DNA from: Schizochytrium sp. CCTCC M209059
Taxonomy: Eukaryota; Sar; Bigyra; Thraustochytrida; Thraustochytriidae
Direction of reading: 5' to 3'
Assembly (NCBI GenBank): GCA_000818945.1
Contig: KN805451.1
Location: forward strand, 28,825 to 92,824
DNA length: 64,000 nucleotides
Below are positions 18,450 to 27,927 of the stretch, piece after piece. A program made the translations under genes and the position numbers. Below the pieces are notes generated by a model. That model made no database searches and had not been told where the DNA came from. It saw only the letters and a list, made by a program, of their open reading frames with translations. Position 1 is the stretch's first letter. Every line of letters starts with the position of its first letter.

Positions 18450-20696
18450 ATGAAGGCCGTGAGGCGGCTGTCGAAGCGGCTGTCCGTGGTGCGCAAGGAT
18501 AACCTGAGCAACGATGTCGTCTCGTTTCGAGGCGTGTCCCTTGGCGTGCTCGAAGAACTAGCGCAGGCCGTGCAAGACGGGAGCGCCGCGCCCGACGTGG
18601 AACTGTACGAATGCATAGAGGCGCACGATAGGTTCCAGCTGGGCGACAGCGTGCAGCTCGTGGACAAAGCGCCCCAGCAGCCCAGCTCGCTCCTGTCCTT
18701 GATCAGCGAGAAACAGTACGCCGGGCGGTGGCGCGCACCGGAAGGCGTCATCCAGGACGTGCTCTTCCTGCCAAGCAAGTTCAAACGCAAGGAACGCGAA
18801 GAGTGGAACATGCACGACGTGAGCGTCTTCGTGCTCATGGTGAGAACCCAGGAAAACCAAGAACGCTTTGTCGACACGGTCGGCCGCGAGGGGCGTGGCT
18901 CGGCCTTTGCAGGCATTTTTGTATCGCAGTCTCACACGAGCCGCTTTGCCGACCTCGTCCACGCTTTGCATAGGTACTTTGAGGACAAGGGCATTGCGCC
19001 TCGAAGTCGTTTCGTCTGGCTCGACATTTGCAGCGCCAACCAGCACGTGCTGCACAACGACAAAGCAGGGCCGGACAGCAAGCTTCACTTTTTACTCGAA
19101 TCCTCGCTGCGCCGCGGCATCGACCGCTTCGACGATCGCGTAGTCTTCTTTGACCGATGGGACCGCCCAACACCGCTCTCGCGCGCGTGGTGTGTCTGGG
19201 AAATGCACATAATGCGGAGCAAAGCCGGCGGCACAGGGGCCATCAACATAATTGTTCCGCCCGCACTCGAGCGAAAGCTGCCTGACATGATGTTGGACGA
19301 TGTAGCGCAGGTCCGCGCGCCGTACGCATCCTTTGACTCGCGTGCTGCGGCTGCATTGAACGAGCGCGACCACGAGATGATCCATGCCATCTTTCGCGAC
19401 TCTGCCGGAGGTTACGTCGCCATCAACGGGGCCATTCTCGGCGGTGTTCGCGTGGCTGCGCTCGACACCATTCGACGTGCCGTGCAGCGGAGCGTGCAGA
19501 ACGACAACCTCGGCGCGGACAGCCCAGAGGCGGCCGCCCTCCTCACGCGGCTCGGCGTTCTGCTCACAGAGGAGCAGCTCTACGACGCTGCCGTCGATGC
19601 GCTCCGCAGCGCGCTGAGCACATTGCGTAGCGTCTATGGTCCCGACGACATGCGTGTGGCCCAAGTGCTTGGGTATCTGGGCAATGCGCTCGCCGACCAG
19701 GGCAAGCCAAGCGAGGCCTTCAAGGCGCTCACTTGTTACGAAGAAGAGCTCGCCATTACGCGAAAGGCTTTGCCGGAAAACCACCCGGATATCGCCACTG
19801 TTCTCAATAATCTCGCCTGTCTTCTCGAGGATGTGGAGCGCTATGACGAGGCTCTCGAGTCGTATCTCGAGGCACTCAGTATCTGGCGCCAGCAGCCCGA
19901 TACGGAAAGCTCCGAGGAGGAAGCCATTGTTCTTCTTAACATCGGTTCGCTCTACTTTCAAAGGGGCCAGCTCGAAAAGGCTTCACAATACACGTCCGAG
20001 TCCATTGACCTCTTCAAGGCTATCAACGCTTCGCACGAGCGCCTTCCCGAGGTGTACACGAACTTGGCAGTCATTTTTCACTCAGAGGGCAAAATCGAGG
20101 CCGCTATGGACCAAATGCGAAGCGCAGAATCTGTCGCATCGGACCCTGACATGCAGGCCGATGTACAATTACTTATGGCGAACATGCTCGACGACGATGG
20201 AAAGATCGATGATGCTCTCACTCTGTACAAGGCGGCGTACGCGACGCTCGTCGAGCACTACGGCGCGCGCCACACCCGCTGTGCCGACGTTCTGAACTTT
20301 ATGGGAGCCTTGTGCCAGACGAAGGGCAAGTTCGCCGATGCGCTTTCGCACTTTGAAAACGCTCTGTCCATTCGAATGGAGCTTCTCGGCGAGAAGCACC
20401 CAGAGACAGCGCAGACGTTATTTAACATGGCACAGAGTCTCGAGAGCCAGGGGCACATTGATCAGGCTCTCGAACGGAGCACAGATGCTCTCGATGCTTT
20501 CCGCTCCGCATATGGGTCTGATCATCCCGACACTAAAGATGCCAAGAAGCAGTACGATCGACTTGAGCGTATTGCGCGCGAATTGGGTCATCGACCTTCA
20601 GCTCCGCAGCTCGGCAGCATGGCAGGTCGTCGGCGCCCGCGGCCACCCGCGGGTGCACGCAGATCGCGCCGCGAGCTTCTTGCCGTCAACACTTGA
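18450..20696 (+). CDS. TPR (kinesin-light-chain-like) protein with N-terminal NQH/AWCxWE module
   Basis: The 748-residue protein has two parts. The N-terminal ~340 residues carry an alpha/beta-looking module with FVWLDICSANQH (about 187-198) and a VVFFDRWDRPTPLSRAWCVWEMH segment (about 229-253). The C-terminal part (about 365-715) has at least seven tandem TPRs of the 42-residue kinesin-light-chain type, with recurring HPDIATVLNNLA and HPETAQTLFNMA patterns. The WLDxxxxNQ motif recalls HET and TIR-like signalling domains, but I cannot confirm catalytic residues. The TPR array is expected to bind protein partners. The tail is Arg/Pro-rich. Function is unknown; a sensor-scaffold role is inference only. 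The ATG at 18450 begins a basic N-terminus. Confidence 0.8.
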   Translation: MKAVRRLSKRLSVVRKDNLSNDVVSFRGVSLGVLEELAQAVQDGSAAPDVELYECIEAHDRFQLGDSVQLVDKAPQQPSSLLSLISEKQYAGRWRAPEGVIQDVLFLPSKFKRKEREEWNMHDVSVFVLMVRTQENQERFVDTVGREGRGSAFAGIFVSQSHTSRFADLVHALHRYFEDKGIAPRSRFVWLDICSANQHVLHNDKAGPDSKLHFLLESSLRRGIDRFDDRVVFFDRWDRPTPLSRAWCVWEMHIMRSKAGGTGAINIIVPPALERKLPDMMLDDVAQVRAPYASFDSRAAAALNERDHEMIHAIFRDSAGGYVAINGAILGGVRVAALDTIRRAVQRSVQNDNLGADSPEAAALLTRLGVLLTEEQLYDAAVDALRSALSTLRSVYGPDDMRVAQVLGYLGNALADQGKPSEAFKALTCYEEELAITRKALPENHPDIATVLNNLACLLEDVERYDEALESYLEALSIWRQQPDTESSEEEAIVLLNIGSLYFQRGQLEKASQYTSESIDLFKAINASHERLPEVYTNLAVIFHSEGKIEAAMDQMRSAESVASDPDMQADVQLLMANMLDDDGKIDDALTLYKAAYATLVEHYGARHTRCADVLNFMGALCQTKGKFADALSHFENALSIRMELLGEKHPETAQTLFNMAQSLESQGHIDQALERSTDALDAFRSAYGSDHPDTKDAKKQYDRLERIARELGHRPSAPQLGSMAGRRRPRPPAGARRSRRELLAVNT

Positions 20697-21123
20697 ATGA
20701 ATTCGAATTAGTCAAGCTCGCGGCGCCAGCCTCTACGTACACACCTGTTTGCCTACCTACAGCCATTCCGGCAAATTTTCTGAACATTGTTGTTGATTTT
20801 GATGAAGTAGTTTTTACAGTAGAAGTCCACTAAAAAGAACGAACGTCACTTTTCTTTCTTTAGCCACGCCGGTCAATTCGGTTGATTGGCTGATGACTCG
20901 GACGTGGTGAGGTAGTGACTCACACGCACTGTCAGTGCTTGAGCAACCAATTCTACGTCTTTTTCTTCTTTTTTTCTCCTTGGAACCAACGTTTGCTTGC
21001 CGCTTTATGATGATCATGATGCTTGCTTGCCGCTTTCTCAATTTCCATAATTCTCCCCGGCCGAGCCCATTGGGCGGAGCATTGCTTTTATTTTGGAGGA
21101 GGGGAGGGGGATTTGAGCAAAGC
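20697..21123. other. Intergenic region between the TPR gene and the AAA+ gene
   Basis: Four hundred bases of relatively AT-rich DNA between two same-strand genes. The frame of the downstream gene stays open back to 20935, giving a hydrophobic Leu/Phe-rich translation, but that looks like T-rich leader sequence. No separate gene is supported. Confidence 0.55.
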
Positions 21124-23583
21124 ATGCCGCAGACAACGCTTCCCCTGCGGCCAGGCCGCGTGGACGTGACCTGCGGTCTCCGGCGCGAGGTGTCACCAGT
21201 GGCTCTCGTCCGGCTGCGCGGGCACTGCAACGATGAGACAGCGCGAAATGAGAGGCCGGGGAGCGAGTCGCTCTGTCTGGTGCGTCTCGAGTCCTCTTGC
21301 GCGAGCGAGCCCGCGTGCGTGTGCGCGAGCAACGGACTTCGTGCCGTGCGGAAGATTGATACAAGTGTACTCGTGCCGGCGGACGTGGCCAATGGGTTGG
21401 CTGAAGACTTTTTCGCGCAAGAGTCCCTCGCCCTCGACAACAACAATGAAGAGGACGCGACCAACGTAGACATGGGCTTCTATTCGGCTCACCGGCGAGC
21501 CTCACTAACACCAGGGGCATCAAGTGTAGAACTGCGTATGATTGATGCCGGCGGCTCACCCGTACGTCTCCCACCTGCGTCCACGGTGCGTGAGCAAGTG
21601 GATCATTGGGTACGAACGGGAATGCCTCTCTTGGAGGGATGCGTCATCAAGTCGCCCGCTGGACTCGCGCTCGATGCCGTTGTTGCGCGCACGGTGCCTT
21701 CTCAAACGCTAGTCACATGTGAGGACACGACGCGCGTTAGTTTCGACGACCGTCTCGATCTTGCCAATGCAACGGCGCAAAGCAACTCCCCAGACAAGAC
21801 CTCCATCGCGTGTCGCAACGACGTGAGCCAACCTTCTGGCCCTTTGAAAACGCTATACGAGCTGGTCGTGTGGCCCGTTTCTCTTGCGGGAACGTCGCCA
21901 CTGGTGGACAAACTGCATAGTCCGCGCGGAATTCTGTTGCATGGCCCGCCAGGGACCGGAAAGTCACATGCAGCGGAGCAACTTACCAAAGAGCTCATGG
22001 ATTTTGCACCTTGCAAGCTCTTTGTGTTTGATCAACAAGCAAGTGCGCAAAGTTCGCCAGAGGAGGGTTTGCGCGAGATTTTCGCAAGAGCAGAGGCATT
22101 TGTCAAGTTCAAGAGCGCCCGGGCTCGGGCTCTACTTTTGGTCGACAATCTCGACACGCTGTGTCCAGTGCGCTCACAAGAACATCAAGGAGAGGAGGCG
22201 GGTCCTGCAAGAACAGTCGCTCAGTTGCTAACGCTCATGGATGGCTTGCAAGGTGCGGACCGACGTATCGTGGTGCTTGGCGCGACGTCGAGAGCAGACG
22301 ACGTCGACCCAGCGCTGCGGAGACCAGGGCGCTTTGAACGGGAGATTGCCTTTGCACCACCCACGCTAGAAGAGCGCGAGACTTTGCTTGCGGCGCTCAT
22401 TCCCAAGGGTCGCGTATCGAGCGAGGACCTTGTCCAGATCTCGCGGCGCACGGTTGGCTTCACAGCCAGCGACCTCGACGCCCTCGTTACTCAGGCAGTC
22501 CTGCACCACGGACAGAGGGTTTCCTTGCGAAAAGCACCAGAAACAGCAGGAGAAGCAGGAACAGGAGCAGGAGAAGACGAGTCGGAGAGTCTGGCACTCG
22601 ACGACAAAGAAAGCCTGACACTCGACGACGAAGAGAGGCTGACACTCGACGACTTTGTAGAAGCGCTTCGCGTTGTGGGAACGACAGGTTCGCTTCTTCG
22701 CGGTGGGCGCGGAACAGGACGTGGTCCTGCGAGCGAGCCTTTGCAGAACAACAAGGAGACTGTGTTCGGGTACGCGTCCGTCAAGCTGGAGCTGGCCAAG
22801 GCGGTCGACTGGCCTGTGGAGCGCGCGGCGGCCATGAAGCGCCTCGACCTGGCCCCACCGCGCGGCATTCTCTTGTACGGCCCGCCCGGCTGCAGCAAAA
22901 CAACGTTGGCGCGGTCGGTGGCGGCCCGAACGGGGCATTCGTTCTTTGCGCTGAGCGGCGCCGACGTCTACTCGCCCTTCGTGGGCGATGCGGAGCGGAC
23001 GGTGCGCGAGGTCTTTGCGCAGGCGCGCCTTGCGCGTCCCGCCGTGGTGTTTTTGGACGAGTTGGACGCCCTCGTGGGCAAGCGCGCCATGTCGAGCGGC
23101 GAGGCGGACGAGGCGGGCTCGGTGCAGTCGCGCGTGCTGTCCACGCTGCTCAACGAGATGGACGGCCTCGAGGCCGCGCGCGGCCTGCTCGTGCTGGCGG
23201 CCACGAACCGTCTCGACATGGTGGACGCGGCCCTACGCCGCCCGGGCCGCTTCGACCGCATCTTGCACGTCCCGCTCCCGGGCCTCGACGACCGCCGCAG
23301 CATCTTCGCGGGCTGCCTGGCCAGGCTCCCGCTCGAGGCCGCCGCGTCCTCTGCGCCGCGCCGCGCCGCCCTCGCGGACCGCCTGGCGCGTGCCGCGCAC
23401 GACGGACTGGGAATCTCGGGAGCGCAGATAGATAATCTCTGCCGCGAAGCCGCCGCGCTCGCCGTGCGCAGAGGGCTCGCGCGCGTGCCGGAGGAGCTGC
23501 TGCTGGCCGCGCTCGCGGGCGTCGCCGCGCGCTCGCAGAACGGGATCACGGGGCCGGAGAGCGGCGGCGACGAGGAGGAGTAG
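21124..23583 (+). CDS. Tandem AAA+ ATPase, AFG2B/SPATA5L1-like
   Basis: From the ATG at 21124 the product has 819 residues: a ~230-residue N-terminal region and two AAA+ domains. D1 has P-loop GPPGTGKS (274-281) and D2 has P-loop GPPGCSKT (586-593). D2's GADVYSPFVGDAERTVREVF closely matches the pore-loop region of animal SPATA5L1, and the PGCSKT variant is typical of the AFG2 branch rather than CDC48. These ATPases recycle factors from pre-60S ribosomes. D2 Walker B is LDELD with Asp645-Glu646. D1 Walker B reads VDNLD (340-344), with Asn where catalytic Glu is expected, so D1 may bind but not hydrolyse ATP. A Glu/Leu/Thr-rich insert with three DDxE(S/R)LTLDD-like repeats joins D1 to D2. The panB start lies 48 nt past the stop, in the same frame. 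Confidence 0.85.
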   Translation: MPQTTLPLRPGRVDVTCGLRREVSPVALVRLRGHCNDETARNERPGSESLCLVRLESSCASEPACVCASNGLRAVRKIDTSVLVPADVANGLAEDFFAQESLALDNNNEEDATNVDMGFYSAHRRASLTPGASSVELRMIDAGGSPVRLPPASTVREQVDHWVRTGMPLLEGCVIKSPAGLALDAVVARTVPSQTLVTCEDTTRVSFDDRLDLANATAQSNSPDKTSIACRNDVSQPSGPLKTLYELVVWPVSLAGTSPLVDKLHSPRGILLHGPPGTGKSHAAEQLTKELMDFAPCKLFVFDQQASAQSSPEEGLREIFARAEAFVKFKSARARALLLVDNLDTLCPVRSQEHQGEEAGPARTVAQLLTLMDGLQGADRRIVVLGATSRADDVDPALRRPGRFEREIAFAPPTLEERETLLAALIPKGRVSSEDLVQISRRTVGFTASDLDALVTQAVLHHGQRVSLRKAPETAGEAGTGAGEDESESLALDDKESLTLDDEERLTLDDFVEALRVVGTTGSLLRGGRGTGRGPASEPLQNNKETVFGYASVKLELAKAVDWPVERAAAMKRLDLAPPRGILLYGPPGCSKTTLARSVAARTGHSFFALSGADVYSPFVGDAERTVREVFAQARLARPAVVFLDELDALVGKRAMSSGEADEAGSVQSRVLSTLLNEMDGLEAARGLLVLAATNRLDMVDAALRRPGRFDRILHVPLPGLDDRRSIFAGCLARLPLEAAASSAPRRAALADRLARAAHDGLGISGAQIDNLCREAAALAVRRGLARVPEELLLAALAGVAARSQNGITGPESGGDEEE

Positions 23584-23631
23584 AAGCAGGCAGGGAGCCA
23601 GGCAAGGAGGGCGACGACGAGGAGGACGACG

Positions 23632-24786
23632 ATGAACAGCGCCGTGTCGAGAGGGGCCCTTGGCGCCCGGCTCGTACGCGAGCACGGGAAGGGGATCTCA
23701 CCGGCACGGGTGGCGGCCGCGACGGCGGCGGCGGCGGCGGCGGCGGGGGGGGGGGGACGGTGGGCGTCGACGGAGGCGTCCAATACGTCGGCGGCCTCGT
23801 CCGGCCCGCGCATTACAGCGGCCCCGGCGCCGCCGCACAAAAATATTACCTTGCATTCGCTGGCGACCAAGGTGCAAAAGGGACAGCCCATTAGCATGGT
23901 CACCGCGTACGACTACCCGAGTGCTGTGCACGTGGACAAGGCTGGCATCGATATCCTGCTGGTGGGTGACTCGCTTGGCATGGTGGAGCTCGGTTTCGAC
24001 ACGACGCTTCCCGTGACACTTGAGGATATGATTCATCACGGCAAGGCCGTGGCCCGCGGATGCCGCCGGCCGCTACTTGTGATTGACCTGCCCTTTGGCA
24101 CTTTTGAGACCTCGCCCCAGCAGGCTGCGCAGAGCGCAATTCGCGTCATGAAGGAGACGAATTTCGATGCCGTCAAGGTTGAGGGCGGCCGCCAGCGTCT
24201 TCCCAATATTGAGGCGATTCTCGACTGTGGCATTGCGTGTATGGGTCACATCGGACTCACGCCGCAGAGTTACTCGAGCCTTGGTGGCTTCAAGGCCCAG
24301 GGACGCACCGCAGCTGCTGCCTATGAGCTCATCAAGGATGCCGAGGCGCTGCAAGAAACGGGTTGCTTTGCCCTGGTGATTGAGTGCGTGCCGGCCGCCG
24401 TTGCCGACCAGGTCGCCAAGGCCGTCGACATTCCCGTCATTGGCATTGGTGCTGGGCCGCATACCGACGGCCAGGTCTTGGTTTTTCACGACATGCTCGG
24501 CATGATGCAGCACTATCACCATGCCGAGTTCACGCCTCTCTTTTGCAAGCAGTATGCTACTGTCGGCCACACCATTCAAAATGGTCTTGCTGAGTACAAG
24601 CGCGATGTTGAGGAGCGACGGTTCCCGAGCATGGAGTACTCGCCGTACAAGATTTCGGATGCCGAGCTCACCATTTTTATGGATATGGTGGCTTCTCACA
24701 ACGAGTCAAAGCAGCGTCTCGCAAACGACGGCCACGTCAAGTCGGCAGCTGACGATCTCGACAACGAGAACATCAAGGTTTACTAG
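23632..24786 (+). CDS. panB: 3-methyl-2-oxobutanoate hydroxymethyltransferase (PanB)
   Basis: The 384-residue enzyme transfers a hydroxymethyl group from 5,10-methylene-tetrahydrofolate to 2-oxoisovalerate, giving ketopantoate for pantothenate and CoA synthesis. Family motifs are clear: MVTAYDYPSA, LVGDSLGMVELG, VKVEGG, GHIGLTPQS, FALVIECVPA and IGIGAG. The metal and substrate residues they carry appear intact. About 65 N-terminal residues (Ala/Arg-rich, few acids) precede the catalytic core and fit a mitochondrial transit peptide. A C-terminal extension past FMDMVASHNES is low in conservation. The upstream gap is only 48 nt with no in-frame stop, so the transcript leader must overlap the AAA+ gene unless the two are co-transcribed. 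Confidence 0.96.
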   Translation: MNSAVSRGALGARLVREHGKGISPARVAAATAAAAAAAGGGGRWASTEASNTSAASSGPRITAAPAPPHKNITLHSLATKVQKGQPISMVTAYDYPSAVHVDKAGIDILLVGDSLGMVELGFDTTLPVTLEDMIHHGKAVARGCRRPLLVIDLPFGTFETSPQQAAQSAIRVMKETNFDAVKVEGGRQRLPNIEAILDCGIACMGHIGLTPQSYSSLGGFKAQGRTAAAAYELIKDAEALQETGCFALVIECVPAAVADQVAKAVDIPVIGIGAGPHTDGQVLVFHDMLGMMQHYHHAEFTPLFCKQYATVGHTIQNGLAEYKRDVEERRFPSMEYSPYKISDAELTIFMDMVASHNESKQRLANDGHVKSAADDLDNENIKVY

Positions 24787-25021
24787 ACTGAGCTGCTCCT
24801 CTTTCCTTTCTTTTTTTTTCTTTCTTTATACGACTCTGCTAGAGAGCCACGGTCTATGATTCAATCATCTTCTTTATTTTATTACCATTTTTCTTTTCTT
24901 TTCGCACCCGCGAAGCCCATCCAATGAGCGCCACTGTGCGGTCGTATAATAGGCTCAATAGATTGATTCAGCTTTGGTCCTGTCCTGTACAAAACCCATT
25001 CACTTTGATGCTCATGCATTC

Positions 25022-25127
25022 TCATTCCTTGCCGTTCTCGTGTGATTTACCATGGTTGGTTTCGGTCTCGTCCTCCTCTTCGTCATCGTCATCATCATCA
25101 TCGTCATCGTCATCATCATCATCATCG

Positions 25128-25160
<33 letters not shown>

Positions 25161-25555
25161 TCATCATCATCTTCATCTTCATCTTCAAGGCGTCGCCGCT
25201 TGGCTTCCTCCTCGGCAAGCTCGACGATTGCCCGCTGCGTGCGACGTGCAAGTTTCGCAAGAGGTTTGGCAGCATCTCTTTTCAGGTCCCAGTTGATTTT
25301 CCTTGGCGTGACTGTCGCGTCCGTCGCAGCACCTTTCCGCGCAGTCTCGGCGGCTCGAGCCTCGAGCTCCTTGACGCGTGCCTCCGTCGCCTCGAGAAGC
25401 TTTCCGCCGGCCTTGGCGGTGGTGGTGGCCGTCTTGGTGCCTGCGTCGTCACCAGCAGCATCTGTGGCTCCAACGCTGCCGCCACTCGCGGCGAGAGTGG
25501 AGTCGGAGGGCACGTAGTTGCGGAAGCGCAACTTGCGCCCGCCCGACTGTGCCAT
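25022..25555 (-). CDS. CCDC12: Spliceosome factor CCDC12/Cwf18
   Basis: From the ATG at 25555 the product has 177 residues. The two family blocks are present: LRFRNYVPSD near the N-terminus and TPRKINWDLKRDAAKPLAKL followed by RRTQRAIVELAEEEAKRR. Human CCDC12 has the equivalent RLRNYVPED and PRKPDWDLKRDVAKKL segments. The protein is a component of the activated spliceosome (Cwf18 in fission yeast). After the core, this copy carries about 40 almost uninterrupted Asp/Glu residues, encoded by a GAT/GAC repeat, which is longer than usual. The frame is open to 25786, but that region lacks conserved sequence. The gene converges on panB with a 235-bp spacer. Confidence 0.9.
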
Positions 25556-26647
25556 GATCTCCGCCTGCGCGTGAAGCGAGCGCGTGTGCCGCGGCGGCTT
25601 GGGGTCCGCAGCTCGACCCTTTTTCCGGTCTGTTTCATTCACTCGGTTTTCTGAAGTAATCATACGAGTAGTAAATAGCAGGTTTGTAAGGGGCGATTTG
25701 TAGAGCACGAGTTTAAAATACTCTGAGGACCAAGACGACCGCCTTCGACTTTCTCCGTAACAACGTTGGTCGCTGCACATTCGCAAAAACTTGCAGAACG
25801 TCTCGTTATGCTTTTAATTAAAGAAACAAAACGTAAATAAAGGGTGAGAGTAAAGAAGACCCATTTCTATTCATAGAGCCACCCATCGCACTAACTTTTT
25901 CTCATAACGAGGTGAGAGACGATTGATTGACGAAAACAACGAACACGCTTACTTCGCGAATGCTATGGACCTCATGTTCATTGCATTCTCTTTCGACGAT
26001 GCGACGTGGTGAAATTCCTCGAGGCCCTTCTCTCGTTCACTTGCAAAACTTTAACAGCAAAGGTGAGAAAATCGTTGTCCATTCATGTATGTATATGTAT
26101 GAAAAGAAGGATCTCCGCATCGCTCTTTACTCGGAGCATCATGAGCCAAAGAACTTCGTAGGCCCTGTATACATGCTTCTTCTGGTCGAGCATGTCCAGT
26201 CATACCCAAACGAGCCCATTTTGGTCCGGCCGTCTATCTTCGATCCTCATGTACCGTACTTTGATCGCAGGGGTCCAGCAGCGTGGAAGCACGCTACCTC
26301 CTCCAACTAACGAACGCAGTACTTCTCCCCGTCCTCGATATCGTACTTCTTGATCCGCAGCATGCCGTTCACTCGCAGATAATCTTGGATCGACAGCGAA
26401 AGCCTTCCACAAGACGGCGCTCGAATTGGAGAAAGCAATTCGGTTTTTCTCGCGGGGCTCACGAGGCGCGGGCGCGAGGTCGCGCGCGTGCATGAGGCCT
26501 TCGCGGCGGAGTAGGGGTGGCTCGTGCTTGCGCTCGCGCTCGTACGTGCGCTGGGGCCGTCGCCCCGAAGGCCTCGACGGCGGGGCCGAGAGACGCGTGC
26601 GAGTCTGAGAGGCCGTCGGGCGACGTCTTGCACGTGCGCAGGCGGAG
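25556..26647. other. Intergenic region; possible unrecognised short exon on the minus strand
   Basis: About 1.1 kb between divergent CCDC12 and the alpha/beta hydrolase gene. The first 500 bases are AT-rich. A minus-strand frame ending at 26307 translates to SIQDYLRVNGMLRIKKYDIE then DGEKYCVR, with codon use like the real genes around it. It has no ATG in a convincing position and could be a terminal exon of a spliced gene. Plus-strand frames here have no ATG-initiated domain. No gene is called. Confidence 0.35.
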
Positions 26648-27496
26648 ATGGAGGTCGAGGTTAGCGGGCGCGCGGATGGACCGCTAATGGTCTTCGTGCA
26701 CGGGTGGCCCGATGACCCGCACGTGTGGACAGGGCAGACCAAGCACTTTAGAAAGACCCACCGCTGCGCAACGGTGGCTCTGCCCGGATTTGGGCACAAG
26801 CGTCTTACGGATCCTGCTGGGTACAACTTTGACCAGCTCGCACGAATGCTTGCGCAGACCGTCGAGGGGCTGCAGCGGGGCGAATCTGACCGTGCCGTGC
26901 TCGTGCTGCACGACTGGGGATGCGTCATTGGCTTTACGGCGCAAGACCTCTATCCTGAGCTCTTTGCTGGGGTCATTGCCTTTGACGTGGGCCCACCGAC
27001 GCTGGACATGCCGCGCTTTCGAGACGCCCCAGCCCTTTTTACAATAGGTATGATATATCAGTACGTGCTCATCTGGGCGTACTTGCTCTTTCGCGCCTCC
27101 CCGCATGGCGTTGGCGAGAGAATCGGCAATTGGCTCTCGCGCTCTGTAGCACGTCGCCTCGGTGCTCCTAACCCAGAGCAGGCTTTGGCCATGAGCAACT
27201 ATCCGTACTATTACTTTCACACGAACTTTTTAACCGAGCTGTTCGGAGGTGCAGGCCGAGTTGCACGATACGGGAAAAAGCCCAGTTCGCCCCAGACGAC
27301 TCCAACACTCTACATCTATGGTGTGCAAAAGTCCGTCATGTTGCATTCAGCTCGCTGGGTCCAGACGCTCAAGGATAGTCCTGACTGTCACGTAATTCCA
27401 GTCAAATGTGGTCATTGGATCATGTGCGAGGTTCCGGCCGAAGAAATCAATCGTAAAATGTCGAATTTCATCGACCTTAACATTCCAAGTCATTGA
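26648..27496 (+). CDS. Alpha/beta hydrolase, epoxide-hydrolase-like
   Basis: The 282-residue protein is a complete alpha/beta hydrolase. The oxyanion-hole HGWP motif is at 18-21, the nucleophile elbow is LHDWG with Asp89, and the catalytic histidine is near 256 in KCGHWIMCEVP. Asp rather than Ser as nucleophile places it in the epoxide hydrolase/haloalkane dehalogenase branch, and HGWP favours epoxide hydrolase. A cap domain with a hydrophobic stretch (TIGMIYQYVLIWAYLLF) lies in the middle and may associate with membrane. The likely reaction is hydrolysis of an epoxide through an aspartyl ester. Substrate is unknown. The start codon directly precedes the first strand, so there is no targeting peptide. 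Confidence 0.85.
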   Translation: MEVEVSGRADGPLMVFVHGWPDDPHVWTGQTKHFRKTHRCATVALPGFGHKRLTDPAGYNFDQLARMLAQTVEGLQRGESDRAVLVLHDWGCVIGFTAQDLYPELFAGVIAFDVGPPTLDMPRFRDAPALFTIGMIYQYVLIWAYLLFRASPHGVGERIGNWLSRSVARRLGAPNPEQALAMSNYPYYYFHTNFLTELFGGAGRVARYGKKPSSPQTTPTLYIYGVQKSVMLHSARWVQTLKDSPDCHVIPVKCGHWIMCEVPAEEINRKMSNFIDLNIPSH

Positions 27497-27927
27497 GGGA
27501 GGATGACATCATCGACTTGCTCTATCTTCATCTTTTGCTTTACGTATCGGAGAAACTCGTCTCACTTTTTTCTTTTGCTCAGAGAACGCCACCTTCGCGC
27601 ACATTTATGCATTCACTTGAGCAATTTTCGATAGCTTCGCATCGCACATTTATGGCTTCTCACCTTGTTCGTGATCTCTTTTATACGCAAAGCTTACCCG
27701 CCTACTACATACGTACATACATACAACGACTTAGCTTTTTATTTCATTATCCCCAATTCCAATTTTCCTCGACTCTCCGCTCGCGAGCAGATGCATCCGT
27801 CATCGACTTACAGACCGCGGCGCTCATCATGGCCAAAAAGTCTTAGGTATACATATTTTTTAACAAGGAAACGTTCAGTGTCTTAACAATAATAGCAACA
27901 TCAACAACATCATTTTAGAAGAAAATA
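27497..27927. other. Convergent AT-rich spacer
   Basis: Separates the 3' ends of the hydrolase gene and the ARM-like gene. It is T-rich with short CATA repeats near 27708-27724. No gene is supported. Confidence 0.6.

Noticed and set aside
26200..26928. 242-residue minus-strand frame overlapping the epoxide-hydrolase-like gene
   Set aside because: Most of it is antisense to a clear coding sequence and lacks motifs. Only the short neighbouring tail at 26307 is kept, as a finding.
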